A DNA stretch of 64,000 nucleotides from DASQFQ01 sp963730115 (GCA_963730115.1 CAVSQM010000008.1:1-64000), one strand, 5' to 3'; counted from the first letter of the stretch, positions 52,267 through 61,963 are shown. The notes: generated from the letters alone by a model not told the origin. Program-made: numbers and translations.

Positions 52267-53667
52267 ATGCGCGTTGTGCGCGAAGCCATCGCGACGACCG
52301 AGCCTGCGCCACCCGAGCGCGCGCCCGCCCCGGCCGCTCCGCGGCTCGCCGGCGTCGCGCAGGTCCTCGCCCTCCAGCGCACGGCCGGCAACGCCGCCGT
52401 CGTCGCGATGCTCCAGCGCGAGCCGGTCGCCGAGGCCGAGCAGCCGCTCGCCAACCTCGACCCCGCGCCCGGCTGGCGCGCCGAGGTCGAGTTGCTGCAG
52501 CAGAAGCTCAACTGGCACCGCGGCTCCGCGCGCGTGCAGCTGCTGGCGGTCGACGGCAAGTTCGGCAGCAAGACGAAGGCGGCGGTGATCGCGTTCAAGC
52601 GCGCCCGCCACATCACGCCCCACACGGTCACGGTCGACGCCACCACCTGGGAGTGGCTCGCCAAGCCGCCCGTCTCCGGCACGCCGCGCGCGGGCAAGGC
52701 GGGCCCTGACTACGACCGCATGTTCGAGGACGGGCTGCTGGAGGTCACGATCGCCCGCGGCTTCGACGAGCACGGCAACGCCGGGCCGGAGACGGCGCAG
52801 ATCATCCAAGGGCTGACGCAGGTCCGCGGGTTCCAGGAGAACGCCGAGAAGGCCCACGCGCTGCGCAAGGCGGCGGGGCGGCCGGCGTCGACGACGCGAG
52901 GGATGTGGTTCGTCAAGGAGAACGTCGGGACGTCGGCGGACAGGCCGGTCCACGCCGTCGTCCGCGTCATCACGCCCGAGATCGAGACGGTCGCCGACGG
53001 CTCGAAGGCACGCGCCGCCGCGCTCGAGGCGATGGACCAGAGCGACGTCTTCGAGTACGGCGGCCACGCCCGCTACGGCACCGGCCCCGACTTCGACCGC
53101 AACTACCGCTTCACCGTCGACTGGGACAAGCTCCCCGGCTCGGGCAAGACCGGCACCGAGGAGTACACCGACAGCGAGAAGCTGCAGGAGGACCTCAAGA
53201 TCTACGGGGCGGCCCCGGCGCGGATCGCCAAGTTCGAGAAGCTGCGGGCGGCCGGGGTGATCACGTTCCACGCCGTCAGCACGGGCAACATCGGCATCAA
53301 CCCGAAGCCGATGTCGCACACCGGCGACTTCGGCGCGCATCTCATGGGCCTCGCGGCGGCCGGGCAGGAGCGCCCGCTCGAGTCCGCCGTCACCGAGAGC
53401 CGCTACCGCGTGTGGCTGTTCAACGGCTGCTCGACGAAGGACTACGTCAAGGCGGTCCGCACGTCGGGCAAGACCAACGCGAACCTCGCCGCCGGCAACC
53501 TCGGCCTCCACGTCACCGACGACGCGATCCCGAGCAGCGAGAGCGCCGAGGCGCTGCTGACCTACCTCGACGGCATCATGGCCCGCGAGTCGGCCGCCGC
53601 GCTCGAGGAGCGCCTCGAGGACGCCGTCTCGGTCGATCCGTACTCCAGCGAGGGCTTCACGCCGTAA
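52267..53667 (+). CDS. AGNAAV-motif protein with peptidoglycan-binding domain and a C-terminal His/Cys domain (candidate injection-system cargo)
   Basis: 466 residues, intact. Residues 32-52 contain LALQRTAGNAAVVAMLQRE, a motif I recall near the N-terminus of cargo and DUF4157-type proteins of extracellular contractile injection systems. Residues 72-131 form a peptidoglycan-binding-1 domain (AEVELLQQKLNWHRGSARVQ, VDGKFGSKTKAAVIAFKRAR). The C-terminal 300 residues hold a domain with FEYGGHARYGTGPDFDRNYR (His267) and RVWLFNGCSTKDYVKAVRTS (Cys388), a His/Cys pair as in cysteine peptidases. No signal peptide is present, which fits a cargo. The spacing between His and Cys (121 residues) is longer than in classical caspases. 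No injection-system genes lie nearby. 11 bp upstream of the mutase gene. Confidence 0.7.
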   Translation: MRVVREAIATTEPAPPERAPAPAAPRLAGVAQVLALQRTAGNAAVVAMLQREPVAEAEQPLANLDPAPGWRAEVELLQQKLNWHRGSARVQLLAVDGKFGSKTKAAVIAFKRARHITPHTVTVDATTWEWLAKPPVSGTPRAGKAGPDYDRMFEDGLLEVTIARGFDEHGNAGPETAQIIQGLTQVRGFQENAEKAHALRKAAGRPASTTRGMWFVKENVGTSADRPVHAVVRVITPEIETVADGSKARAAALEAMDQSDVFEYGGHARYGTGPDFDRNYRFTVDWDKLPGSGKTGTEEYTDSEKLQEDLKIYGAAPARIAKFEKLRAAGVITFHAVSTGNIGINPKPMSHTGDFGAHLMGLAAAGQERPLESAVTESRYRVWLFNGCSTKDYVKAVRTSGKTNANLAAGNLGLHVTDDAIPSSESAEALLTYLDGIMARESAAALEERLEDAVSVDPYSSEGFTP

Positions 53668-53678
53668 CCTGACGGCGT

Positions 53679-55316
53679 ATGGCTGTCGACGACAAGGACC
53701 TCGAGGAAGCCAACGATCTCTCCGTCGCCCCGATCGTCGGGCCCGACGACCCGCGCCGCTTCACCGACAGCGGCATCGAGATCCAGCCGCTCTACTCGGG
53801 CGACGACATCCCGGACGACCTCGACGCGCGCCTCGGCGAGCCCGGCGAGTTCCCGTTCACGCGCGGCCCGCACCGCGAGATGTACCGCAAGCAGCTGTGG
53901 ACGATGCGCCAGTACGCGGGCTACGCGAGCGCGAAGGAGTCCAACGAGCGCTACCGCTACCTGCTCAAGCACGGCAGCACCGGGCTCTCCATGGCGTTCG
54001 ACCTCCCGACCCAGCTCGGGCTCGACTCCGACGACCCGCGCTGCCTGGGCGAGGTCGGCCGCACCGGCGTCGCGATCGACTCGCTCGACGACATGCGGAC
54101 CGCGTTCGACGGGATCCCGCTCGACGAGGTCTCGACCTCGATGACCATCAACGCGCCCGCCGCCGTGCTGCTGCTGCTCTACCAGCTGGTCGGCGAGGAG
54201 CAGGGCGTCGACCCGGAGAAGCTCCGCGGCACGACCCAGAACGACATCCTCAAGGAGTACATCGCCCGCGGGAACTTCATCTACCCGCCCGAGCCGTCGA
54301 TGCGGCTGGTGACCGACCTGTTCGCCTACTGCGCGGACACGATCCCCAAGTGGAACACGGTCTCGATCTCCGGCTACCACTTCCGCGAGAAGGGCTGCAG
54401 CGCGGTGCAGGAGGTCGCGTTCACGCTCGCCAACGGCATGGCCTACGTGCAGGCGGCGATCGACGCGGGGCTCAACGTCGACGACTTCGCTCCCCGCCTG
54501 GCCTTCTTCTTCAACGGCCACAACAACGTCTTCCAGGAGGTCGCGAAGTTCCGCGCCGCCCGCAAGCTGTGGGCGGAGTACATGCGCGACCGCTTCGGGG
54601 CCGAGAACCCGAAGTCGCAGATGATCCGCTTCCACACGCAGACCGGCGGCGTCACGCTGACCGCCCAGCAGCCGGCCAACAACATCGTGCGTGTCGCGCT
54701 GCAGGGCTTCGCGGCCGTGGCCGGCGGGACGCAGTCGCTGCACACCAACGGCTACGACGAGGCGCTGGCGCTGCCGAGCGAGCGGGCGGCGAAGATCGCG
54801 CTGCGGACGCAGCAGATCATCGCCCACGAGTCGGGCGCCGCCGACACCGTCGACCCGTTCGCCGGCTCCTACTACGTCGAGGCGCTGACCAAGGAGATCG
54901 AGGACCGCTCACGCGCACTGATCGAGAAGATCGACGAGATGGGCGGCTCGGTCGAGGCGATCGCGTTCATCAAGAGCGAGATCGAGGAGTCCGCCTTCGG
55001 CTACCACGAGCGCTACCGCACGAAGCAGGACATCGTCGTCGGCGTCAACAAGTACGAGGAGGAGGACGCGGAGGTCGAGGAGATCCTGCGCGTCGACCCC
55101 GAGTCCGAGCGCGAGCAGCTCGAGCGACTGAAGGCGTTCAAGGAGGGCCGCGACCAGGAGCAGGCGGACAAGCGGCTCGAGGAGCTGCGCGAGGCGGCGC
55201 GCGGGGACGAGAACCTGCTGCCGCCGATCCGCGCCGCGCTCAAGGACTCGTGCTCGATCGGCGAGGTGTGCGGCGCGATGCGCGAGGTGTTCGGGGAGTA
55301 CCAGCCGGAGTCCTGA
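53679..55316 (+). CDS. Methylmalonyl-CoA mutase, large (catalytic) subunit without B12 domain
   Basis: 545 residues, intact. GIEIQPLYSGDDIPDDL, GEFPFTRGPHREMYRKQLWT and MRQYAGYASAKESNERYRYL keep the tyrosine (YAGY) that distinguishes methylmalonyl- from isobutyryl-CoA mutase. LSMAFDLPTQLGLDSDDPRC, TTQNDILKEYIARGNFIYPP, QMIRFHTQTGGVTLTAQQPA (His), ALQGFAAVAGGTQSLHTNGY and DEALALPSERAAKIALRTQQ follow. The tail (ERLKAFKEGRDQEQADKRLE) is a short helix; no C-terminal cobalamin domain, so it needs a separate B12-binding subunit. Isomerises succinyl-CoA and methylmalonyl-CoA. The acyl-CoA carboxylase subunits 2.7 kb downstream make the same pathway. Confidence 0.93.
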   Translation: MAVDDKDLEEANDLSVAPIVGPDDPRRFTDSGIEIQPLYSGDDIPDDLDARLGEPGEFPFTRGPHREMYRKQLWTMRQYAGYASAKESNERYRYLLKHGSTGLSMAFDLPTQLGLDSDDPRCLGEVGRTGVAIDSLDDMRTAFDGIPLDEVSTSMTINAPAAVLLLLYQLVGEEQGVDPEKLRGTTQNDILKEYIARGNFIYPPEPSMRLVTDLFAYCADTIPKWNTVSISGYHFREKGCSAVQEVAFTLANGMAYVQAAIDAGLNVDDFAPRLAFFFNGHNNVFQEVAKFRAARKLWAEYMRDRFGAENPKSQMIRFHTQTGGVTLTAQQPANNIVRVALQGFAAVAGGTQSLHTNGYDEALALPSERAAKIALRTQQIIAHESGAADTVDPFAGSYYVEALTKEIEDRSRALIEKIDEMGGSVEAIAFIKSEIEESAFGYHERYRTKQDIVVGVNKYEEEDAEVEEILRVDPESEREQLERLKAFKEGRDQEQADKRLEELREAARGDENLLPPIRAALKDSCSIGEVCGAMREVFGEYQPES

Positions 55317-56313
55317 ACCGCTCGACGTCGGCGACCTCGTCGGCGTAGTCGGGCGGGTCGCCGAACGGCGTGACGTCGGGGCGGCCGCGCTTCAGCTTCC
55401 AGGTGCCCTCGATGTGGCCGTCGACCACGAGCGTGGCGGCGAGGATGCCGCCGCCGGGGCGGACCGCCTTGTCGTGCTCGGGGTCGAGGATGAGGCTGCG
55501 GTCGCGGTGGCCGAGCAGCAGGCTGTCGAACGCGGGCAGGAGGCGGACGTGCGGCGGCGCCGGCTCGAGGCCCTTCGGGACGTACGCGGTGCGGCCCAGG
55601 ACCTCGACCTCCTCGAGCTCGAGCTGCTCGTAGGCGCGCCGCGCGTCTCTGAGGCCGAGCCCCGACCAGGCCGCGAAGTCCTCGGGCGCGGAGGGCGGGT
55701 GCGCGTGGGCGTGGCGGCGCGCCAGCTCGACCACGGGGTCGGCCGGCGCCGGGCCTGGCCGGCCGAGCCAGTCGTCGGTGAGCACGAATCGGTTCGCCGG
55801 GCCCTCGATGATGTCGCCCCGCAGCGCGACGACGCCGGAGAGCCAGGCCGGCACCTGCGGGTCGTCGGGCAGGTCGACGCCGCGCGCCCGCACCGCGTCC
55901 GCCAGCTCGCGGCGGGTCAGCGGCCCGTCCGCCAGGGCGCGGCGGGTCGCCTCGCTCGCCTCCGGCAGCCCGACGCGCAGCTCCGCGATCCGGCGCGCGC
56001 TCTTGCGCAGCCCGATCGGCCCGAGCAGCGCCACCATCCAGCGCGCGTCCTCGGCCGGGATCAGGTGCAGCGTCCCGCGCATCACCCACGTCCGGGCGAC
56101 CGAGCGCTCCTCGAAGCGCGCCGCCTCCACCTCCGCGAGCGTCGTCCCCGGCCGCCGCGCCCGGATGCCGAGGTGCGCCGCGCCCGCGTCCTGCGCCTGC
56201 AAGGCCGCGACCGCCTCGACGGTCTCGAGAACGGTGGATCGCGGCGCCCCGGCCAAACGCTGCGCGCTCGCGAGCAGGCGGCGGGCGAGGTCGGGAGGAA
56301 GGGTCCGCGGCAT
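55240..56313 (-). CDS. Winged-helix DNA-binding protein (HTH_42/AlkZ-like)
   Basis: About 357 residues from ATG 56311-56313, chosen because GGGGGA lies 8 bases upstream; an ATG 18 bases earlier is also possible. LARRLLASAQRLAGAPRSTV, VAALQAQDAGAAHLGIRARR and RTWVMRGTLHLIPAEDARWM are the conserved opening with the QAQD motif. SEATRRALADGPLTRRELAD gives the winged helix, and the rest is PVVELARRHAHAHPPSAPED, LLPAFDSLLLGHRDRSLILD and GTWKLKRGRPDVTPFGDPPD. This family includes DNA glycosylases that repair interstrand crosslinks. The C-terminus overlaps the mutase gene by 77 bp on the other strand, so the exact end is uncertain. Confidence 0.75.
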   Translation of the reverse strand: MPRTLPPDLARRLLASAQRLAGAPRSTVLETVEAVAALQAQDAGAAHLGIRARRPGTTLAEVEAARFEERSVARTWVMRGTLHLIPAEDARWMVALLGPIGLRKSARRIAELRVGLPEASEATRRALADGPLTRRELADAVRARGVDLPDDPQVPAWLSGVVALRGDIIEGPANRFVLTDDWLGRPGPAPADPVVELARRHAHAHPPSAPEDFAAWSGLGLRDARRAYEQLELEEVEVLGRTAYVPKGLEPAPPHVRLLPAFDSLLLGHRDRSLILDPEHDKAVRPGGGILAATLVVDGHIEGTWKLKRGRPDVTPFGDPPDYADEVADVERFRTPAGTPRTPRASRRTPRRSSTSP

Positions 56314-56329
56314 GGCGAAACGATCCCCC

Positions 56330-57133
56330 ATGAGTTCGCTTCAGGCTTCCCGCACCCTCGTCAAGTCGCCCCCCGAGCTGTGGGCGGAGCTGTCCGATCT
56401 CGGCTCCCTGGCCCGCCACCTCGGCGAGTTCGGGGAGATCCGGATCACGAAGGTGGACCCCGAGTCACGAGTCGAATGGGAGGCGGACCGCGCGAGCGGG
56501 ACCGTCCGGCTCGAGCCCTCGGGCTGGGGAACCCGCGTGGTGCTCACGGTCGATACGCCGGAGCCCCCCGCGGCGGACCCCGAGCCGACGACCATCGCCG
56601 CGGCGATCGAGGCGGCGGCCGAAGCGGAGCCGGTGGCCGAGGCCGAAGCGCCGGAGGTCGAAGCGGAGCCGGCGGCCGAACCGGCCCGGCTGCGGCCGAG
56701 GCCGACGCGATGGCGGCGGCCGAATACGGCCCGGCCGAGGCCGAGGCCGGCCCCATGGCGGCGGCCGACGAGGGCCCGATGGCGGACAGCCGATCGTGCG
56801 GAAGCGCCCGACGAGCCGGTGGCGGTCGCCGAGGAGCCCGCGCCCAAGCGCGGCTTCTGGGCGCGCCTGTTCGGCCGCAAGAAGATGGCGCCCGTCGAGC
56901 CCGCGCCCGAGCCGGAGCCCGTCGCCGCCGAGCCCGAGCCGGAGCCCGAGCTCGAGGCGCCCTCCGAGGACGACAAGCCGTTCGGCACCATCGAGTGGGA
57001 GGTCCCCGAGCCGCCCGCCGCCGAGGAGGAGCCCGAGCCGGAGCCGGCCGTGCCGTCCGACCCCGAGGCCGTCCTCCACACCGTGCTCGACACCCTCGGC
57101 GCCGCGCACCACCGCCCCTTCAGCCGGTCCTAG
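56330..57133 (+). CDS. SRPBCC-like protein with long acidic, repeat-rich tail
   Basis: 267 residues from ATG 56330, nearly overlapping the divergent gene. Residues 5-80 (ASRTLVKSPPELWAELSDLG, EWEADRASGTVRLEPSGWGT, RVVLTVDTPEPPAADPEPTT) look like the START/SRPBCC fold. The rest is acidic Pro/Ala/Glu-rich and holds a short basic motif (KRGFWARLFGRKK), then PVEPAPEPEPVAAEPEPEPE, FGTIEWEVPEPPAAEEEPEP and VLHTVLDTLGAAHHRPFSRS. A stretch of about 130 bases (56700-56830) reads as arginine-rich but becomes acidic in the next frame, so a pair of compensating indels is likely there. Function unknown; may bind a lipid or polyketide-like ligand. Confidence 0.6.
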   Translation: MSSLQASRTLVKSPPELWAELSDLGSLARHLGEFGEIRITKVDPESRVEWEADRASGTVRLEPSGWGTRVVLTVDTPEPPAADPEPTTIAAAIEAAAEAEPVAEAEAPEVEAEPAAEPARLRPRPTRWRRPNTARPRPRPAPWRRPTRARWRTADRAEAPDEPVAVAEEPAPKRGFWARLFGRKKMAPVEPAPEPEPVAAEPEPEPELEAPSEDDKPFGTIEWEVPEPPAAEEEPEPEPAVPSDPEAVLHTVLDTLGAAHHRPFSRS

Positions 57134-57208
57134 GGGTCTGTCCAAGAACAGGCGCCGGGCGCGATGCAGGCTCGCCCGGGCGTGCCGACTTCCTTGGACA
57201 GGCCCCTA
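57131..57208. repeat. 78-bp imperfect palindrome
   Basis: Left arm TAGGGGTCTGTCCAAGAA (57131-57148) pairs with right arm TTCCTTGGACAGGCCCCTA (57190-57208) with one mismatch and one bulge. Inside, GGCGCCGGGCGCG pairs with CGCCCGGGCG-type sequence, so a long cruciform or hairpin can form. Its left arm begins at the stop codon (TAG) of the upstream gene. It could be a terminator, a small RNA, or a mobile palindromic element. Confidence 0.75.
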
Positions 57209-57224
57209 ATACCCTGGGCGGCCC

Positions 57225-57551
57225 GTGCCGCCCGACACCGAGCGCTCGATCCTGACCGCCCCCGGGCCGGTCGCCAAGACCGCCGCGCTCGCGGCCAAGG
57301 AGCCCGAGCAGCGGTGGATGCTCGCGCAGCCGCGCGACGTCCGCCGCTCCTACGCAGACGAGGTCTTCGGCCGCCCCGACCACCACGAGCGCCAGGAGGT
57401 CTGGATGCTGCGGCAGCCCAAGCCGGTGCGCGAGTCGTTCATCCGCGAGGTGCTCAGCCGGCGGGACCCGCCGCCGCGGCAGTCGATCTGGATGCTGCGC
57501 CAGACCGACAAGGTCCGCGAGTCCTACGTCAAGGAGGTCCTGGAGCCGTGA
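57225..57551 (+). CDS. Small protein with three 29-residue W-M-L-x-Q repeats
   Basis: 108 residues from GTG 57225. After a 30-residue lead the repeats start at Trp31, Trp60 and Trp89, exactly 29 apart. Each has WML(A/R)Q, three residues, V-R-(R/E)-S-(Y/F), then x-x-E-V-(F/L): WMLAQPRDVRRSYADEVFGR, WMLRQPKPVRESFIREVLSR, WMLRQTDKVRESYVKEVLEP. Repeats 2 and 3 are most alike. The stretch looks helical and amphipathic, with a fixed Trp and Gln. Its stop overlaps the GTG of the SRPBCC gene (GTGA at 57548-57551). I do not recognise the family. Function unknown, tied to the downstream gene by coupling only. Confidence 0.75.
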   Translation: MPPDTERSILTAPGPVAKTAALAAKEPEQRWMLAQPRDVRRSYADEVFGRPDHHERQEVWMLRQPKPVRESFIREVLSRRDPPPRQSIWMLRQTDKVRESYVKEVLEP

Positions 57552-57994
57552 AGCAGGTCGAGACCCGCGTCACCACACCGCGCAGCCAGGAGGAGGTCTA
57601 CGCCTACCTGGCCGACTTCGACAACCAGGCGGAGTGGCGCTTCGACGTCGTCTCGTCGGAGCTGATCAGCGGGGAGCCCGGCACGCCCGGCACCCGCTAC
57701 CGCCAGCTCGTCAAGCAGGGCCGCAAGGAGGTGACGAGCGAGGTCGAGCTCACGGAGGCCGAGCCGCACCGCCGCGTCGCCTTCCGCACGGTCGACGACG
57801 GGCCGGTGACCGTGTCGGGCGTCTGGACGATCCAGCCCGTCGGCGACGGGAGCCGCGTCGACGCCGAGGTCGCGATCGAGCCGCACGGCTTCGTCAAGCT
57901 GTTCGAGCCGTTCATGGGCCCGCAGCTGCGCAAGACCGCTGCGCGCTACGAGGCGGCGCTCGCCGATCGCTTGGGCGGCTCGGCCGGGAAGTAG
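57548..57994 (+). CDS. SRPBCC-family protein (START-like ligand-binding fold)
   Basis: 148 residues, intact, from GTG 57548. KQVETRVTTPRSQEEVYAYL, ADFDNQAEWRFDVVSSELIS, TRYRQLVKQGRKEVTSEVEL, EPHRRVAFRTVDDGPVTVSG plus VWTIQPVGDGSRVDAEVAIE, and FEPFMGPQLRKTAARYEAAL follow the polyketide-cyclase/SRPBCC consensus, including the EVYAYLADFDNQAEW opening. These proteins bind hydrophobic ligands. It is 13 bp upstream of the acyl-CoA carboxylase beta gene and coupled to the repeat protein, so the three may form one transcript. Confidence 0.8.
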   Translation: MKQVETRVTTPRSQEEVYAYLADFDNQAEWRFDVVSSELISGEPGTPGTRYRQLVKQGRKEVTSEVELTEAEPHRRVAFRTVDDGPVTVSGVWTIQPVGDGSRVDAEVAIEPHGFVKLFEPFMGPQLRKTAARYEAALADRLGGSAGK

Positions 57995-58007
57995 GATCCG
58001 GCGCCGC

Positions 58008-59572
<1,565 letters not shown>

Positions 59573-59576
<4 letters not shown>

Positions 59577-59761
59577 ACCGCCGCCCGCGCCTGGAGCTGC
59601 ACGGCTCGAGCGCGTCGCCCGAGGAGGCCGCCGCGGTCACGGCCGCGATCGAGCAGTTCCTGCGCGACACCACCCCGCCGGCGGCACCCGCCGAGGAGCC
59701 GCAGAACGAGTGGATCCGCGCGGCCCGCCTCGAGGCGGTCGAGCGCGCGCCCGGCCCTTAG
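59573..59761 (+). CDS. Acyl-CoA carboxylase epsilon subunit
   Basis: 62 residues from GTG 59573, overlapping the beta-subunit stop by 4 bp (GTGA). NRRPRLELHGSSASPEEAAA, VTAAIEQFLRDTTPPAAPAE and EPQNEWIRAARLEAVERAPG have the short beta-strand opening, ASPEEAAAVTAAIE helix and W-xx-AARLEA end of the actinobacterial AccE group. It stabilises the alpha-beta complex. The stop TAG at 59759-59761 overlaps the convergent gene's stop in the tetranucleotide TTAG. Confidence 0.85.
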
Positions 59762-61377
59762 CCCACGCGGACCCGGACGGTGCGGGAGTTGCCGGTCGAG
59801 TACGGGTAGGCGCCCTCGCGCGGGAGGCGGGCGCGGAAGCGGAACGTGCGAGGGCTCGAGGTGCCGCGGAACGTGTAGCGGCGCGAGAAGCGGCCGCCCC
59901 TGCCCGAGCGGGTCTGGGCGAACGTGCGCCAGCGCCCGTCGGCGAAGCCCTGCAGGACGATGACCTTGCCCGGCTTCGGCCGCGGCCGGCTGAGCACGCG
60001 TCCCGTGAGGCGGATGCTGCCGCCGAAGCCGACGCGCCGCGGCCGCACCCGGAGCGTGACGCGCGGGCGCACGCCGAGGCGCACCTTCGCGCGCAGCGCG
60101 GGCGAGGGGTCGTCGACGCGTGTGCGGTACTCGAAGCGCAGCTCGCGCGACGTGCCCTTCGGCAGGACGAGCCGCGCGCGGCCGCTCGGCCCGGTGGTCA
60201 CCTCGCCGGCCGGGCGCGAGTGCGCGCCGGTGCGGAGCGGGCGCGCGCGCACCTGGATGCGGGCGCCGCCGATCGGCCGCTTGGCGGCGTCGCGCAGGCT
60301 GATGGACACCGACGGCCGGCGTCCGGCGCGGACGGTGCGGCGCTGCTTGCGGCCCTTCGTGAACACCGCGCGCAGCCGCCCGCTGCGGCTCGCGTTGCTC
60401 CCGTTGAGCGGGCCGCCGACGAGCGTCGTGACCGGTGCGGTGGTCTGCTGGTTGCCGGCCGTGTCGGTGATCCGGACCGCCAGCGTGCGCGTGCCGGACG
60501 GCAGCCGCGAGCTCGGCGCGACGGTGCCGCCGCTGACGTTGCCGCACGGCCGGGGGCGCGAGTAGTCGCAGCCGAAGGCGCGGCGCCCGGCCACGCGCGC
60601 GGGCCCGCCCGGCGTCACGTCGATCAGCTCCGCCCTGCGGATGCCGACGTTGTCGCTGGCGGTGAACGTGACGGCCTCGTCACCCCCGCGCGACGCGCCC
60701 TCGAGCAGGCCGCCGGCGCCGAGCCGCACCGCGGGGCGGCTGCTGTCGGTGACGACCACCCGTGCGCCGAACAGCACGGTGTGCACGTTGGCGTCGTTGC
60801 GCAGGGAGCAGGCGGTCGTCCAGCAGCCGACGCTGACGCTCAGCGAGTCGGCGTCGGGGTGGCCGACGAGGCGCCCGAAGGTCGCCTTCGTCACCTCGCC
60901 CGCACCGGTGTCCAGCGCCCCGCTCGGATAGCCGTACCAGTGCCCGGTCGCGTTGATCGCGTCCCGCGTGGCGGCGTCGTACTCGCCCATGCCCATGAAC
61001 GCGGTCGGCCCGAAGCTGTAGAGGATGTACGGCGGCGCGGTGTTCGGGTCGCGCGTCGGGTTGTAGTAGTACATCCAGCGCGTCAGCGCGAAGTCGCGGA
61101 TCTTCGCGCCGGAGGGCGGCCGGAACGTCATGCTCGCCACGCTGCCGGCCGCCGTCGCGGTGTCGGCGCGCATCAGGAGCCAGAGCTCCGGCTTCGAGGC
61201 GGGACAGGTGGACTCGGTCGTCCACGTGCCGTCGGGCACCGAGAACGTCCAGGACCGGTTCGGATACTTCGCGCCCTGCACCGAGCAGGCGCGCACCTCG
61301 TAGGTGCCGGCCTGCGCCGGCGCGGCGAGCAGCAACGCCGCCACCGCGGCCAGCAGAACGATCGAGCTCCGGCGCAT
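59758..61377 (-). CDS. Large secreted protein with Ig-like repeats and a Big/CarboxypepD-like C-terminus
   Basis: 539 residues, intact, ATG at 61375-61377. Signal peptide RRSSIVLLAAVAALLLAAPA then QAGTYEVRACSVQGAKYPNR opens the mature protein. Residues 60-200 have TCPASKPELWLLMRADTATA, FALTRWMYYYNPTRDPNTAP and cysteines (VSVGCWTTACSLR), a probable lectin-like or sugar-binding domain. VTFTASDNVGIRRAELIDVT and TLAVRITDTAGNQQTTAPVT are a bacterial Ig-like segment. The rest, SVSISLRDAAKRPIGGARIQ plus a beta-rich tail (RVGFGGSIRLTGRVLSRPRP, GRWRTFAQTRSGRGGRFSRR), resembles surface adhesin modules. It ends in a basic tail, so it is likely bound to the cell surface. Function unknown. Confidence 0.7.
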   Translation of the reverse strand: MRRSSIVLLAAVAALLLAAPAQAGTYEVRACSVQGAKYPNRSWTFSVPDGTWTTESTCPASKPELWLLMRADTATAAGSVASMTFRPPSGAKIRDFALTRWMYYYNPTRDPNTAPPYILYSFGPTAFMGMGEYDAATRDAINATGHWYGYPSGALDTGAGEVTKATFGRLVGHPDADSLSVSVGCWTTACSLRNDANVHTVLFGARVVVTDSSRPAVRLGAGGLLEGASRGGDEAVTFTASDNVGIRRAELIDVTPGGPARVAGRRAFGCDYSRPRPCGNVSGGTVAPSSRLPSGTRTLAVRITDTAGNQQTTAPVTTLVGGPLNGSNASRSGRLRAVFTKGRKQRRTVRAGRRPSVSISLRDAAKRPIGGARIQVRARPLRTGAHSRPAGEVTTGPSGRARLVLPKGTSRELRFEYRTRVDDPSPALRAKVRLGVRPRVTLRVRPRRVGFGGSIRLTGRVLSRPRPKPGKVIVLQGFADGRWRTFAQTRSGRGGRFSRRYTFRGTSSPRTFRFRARLPREGAYPYSTGNSRTVRVRVG

Positions 61378-61390
61378 CCCGGCGCTGAGG

Positions 61391-61963
61391 TTAGGCGATG
61401 CCGGGCGTCTCCGGGCCGGGTGCGCGCAGGCCGTACGCGTGCAGCCGTACGCGGTCGCCGTGCTCGATCACCGTCAGGCTGGCGTTGGCGGGCGGTGCGA
61501 GGCTGCGCGGGTCGGCGCCGGTGAGGTGCGCGGTCGCGGCGCGGATGCAGCCGCCGTGGGTCACCACGAGGACGTCGTCCCCTCGGAGCTCCTCCACCGC
61601 GCCCCCGACGCGGGCCTGGAACTGCCCCCACTGCTCGGCCGGGTAGTGCTCGCCGCGGCGCCAGGCGGCGACCGACTCGGGATCGAGCTCGTCGACGGTG
61701 TAGCCCGCCCACGGGCCCATGTCGATCTCGCGCCAGCGCTCGTCGGTCGGCGCGCCGGCGAGGCCGAGCAGCTCGGCGGTCTGGACCGCGCGGGTGAGGT
61801 CGGAGGAGAGCCGGCGGTCGGGGATGCCGTCGAGGAACGGCGCCAGCGCCTGCGCCTGCTCGCGCCCGAGCTCGGACAGCGGCGGGTCGGCCTGACCCTG
61901 CAGGCGGTGCTCGGCGTTCCAGGTCGACTCGCCGTGGCGGACGAGCATGAGGCGGCGCATCAT
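61391..61963 (-). CDS. Histidine phosphatase family protein (phosphoglycerate mutase-like)
   Basis: 190 residues, intact. ATG at 61961-61963 (a second Met follows). RRLMLVRHGESTWNAEHRLQ is the RHG catalytic motif. Then ADPPLSELGREQAQALAPFL, PDRRLSSDLTRAVQTAELLG (second Arg), ERWREIDMGPWAGYTVDELD (acidic loop) and DDVLVVTHGGCIRAATAHLT (second catalytic His). All catalytic residues (R, H, R, E, H) are visible. The family dephosphorylates small molecules or sugars; an alpha-ribazole or glucosyl-3-phosphoglycerate role cannot be told apart here. Confidence 0.85.
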   Translation of the reverse strand: MMRRLMLVRHGESTWNAEHRLQGQADPPLSELGREQAQALAPFLDGIPDRRLSSDLTRAVQTAELLGLAGAPTDERWREIDMGPWAGYTVDELDPESVAAWRRGEHYPAEQWGQFQARVGGAVEELRGDDVLVVTHGGCIRAATAHLTGADPRSLAPPANASLTVIEHGDRVRLHAYGLRAPGPETPGIA

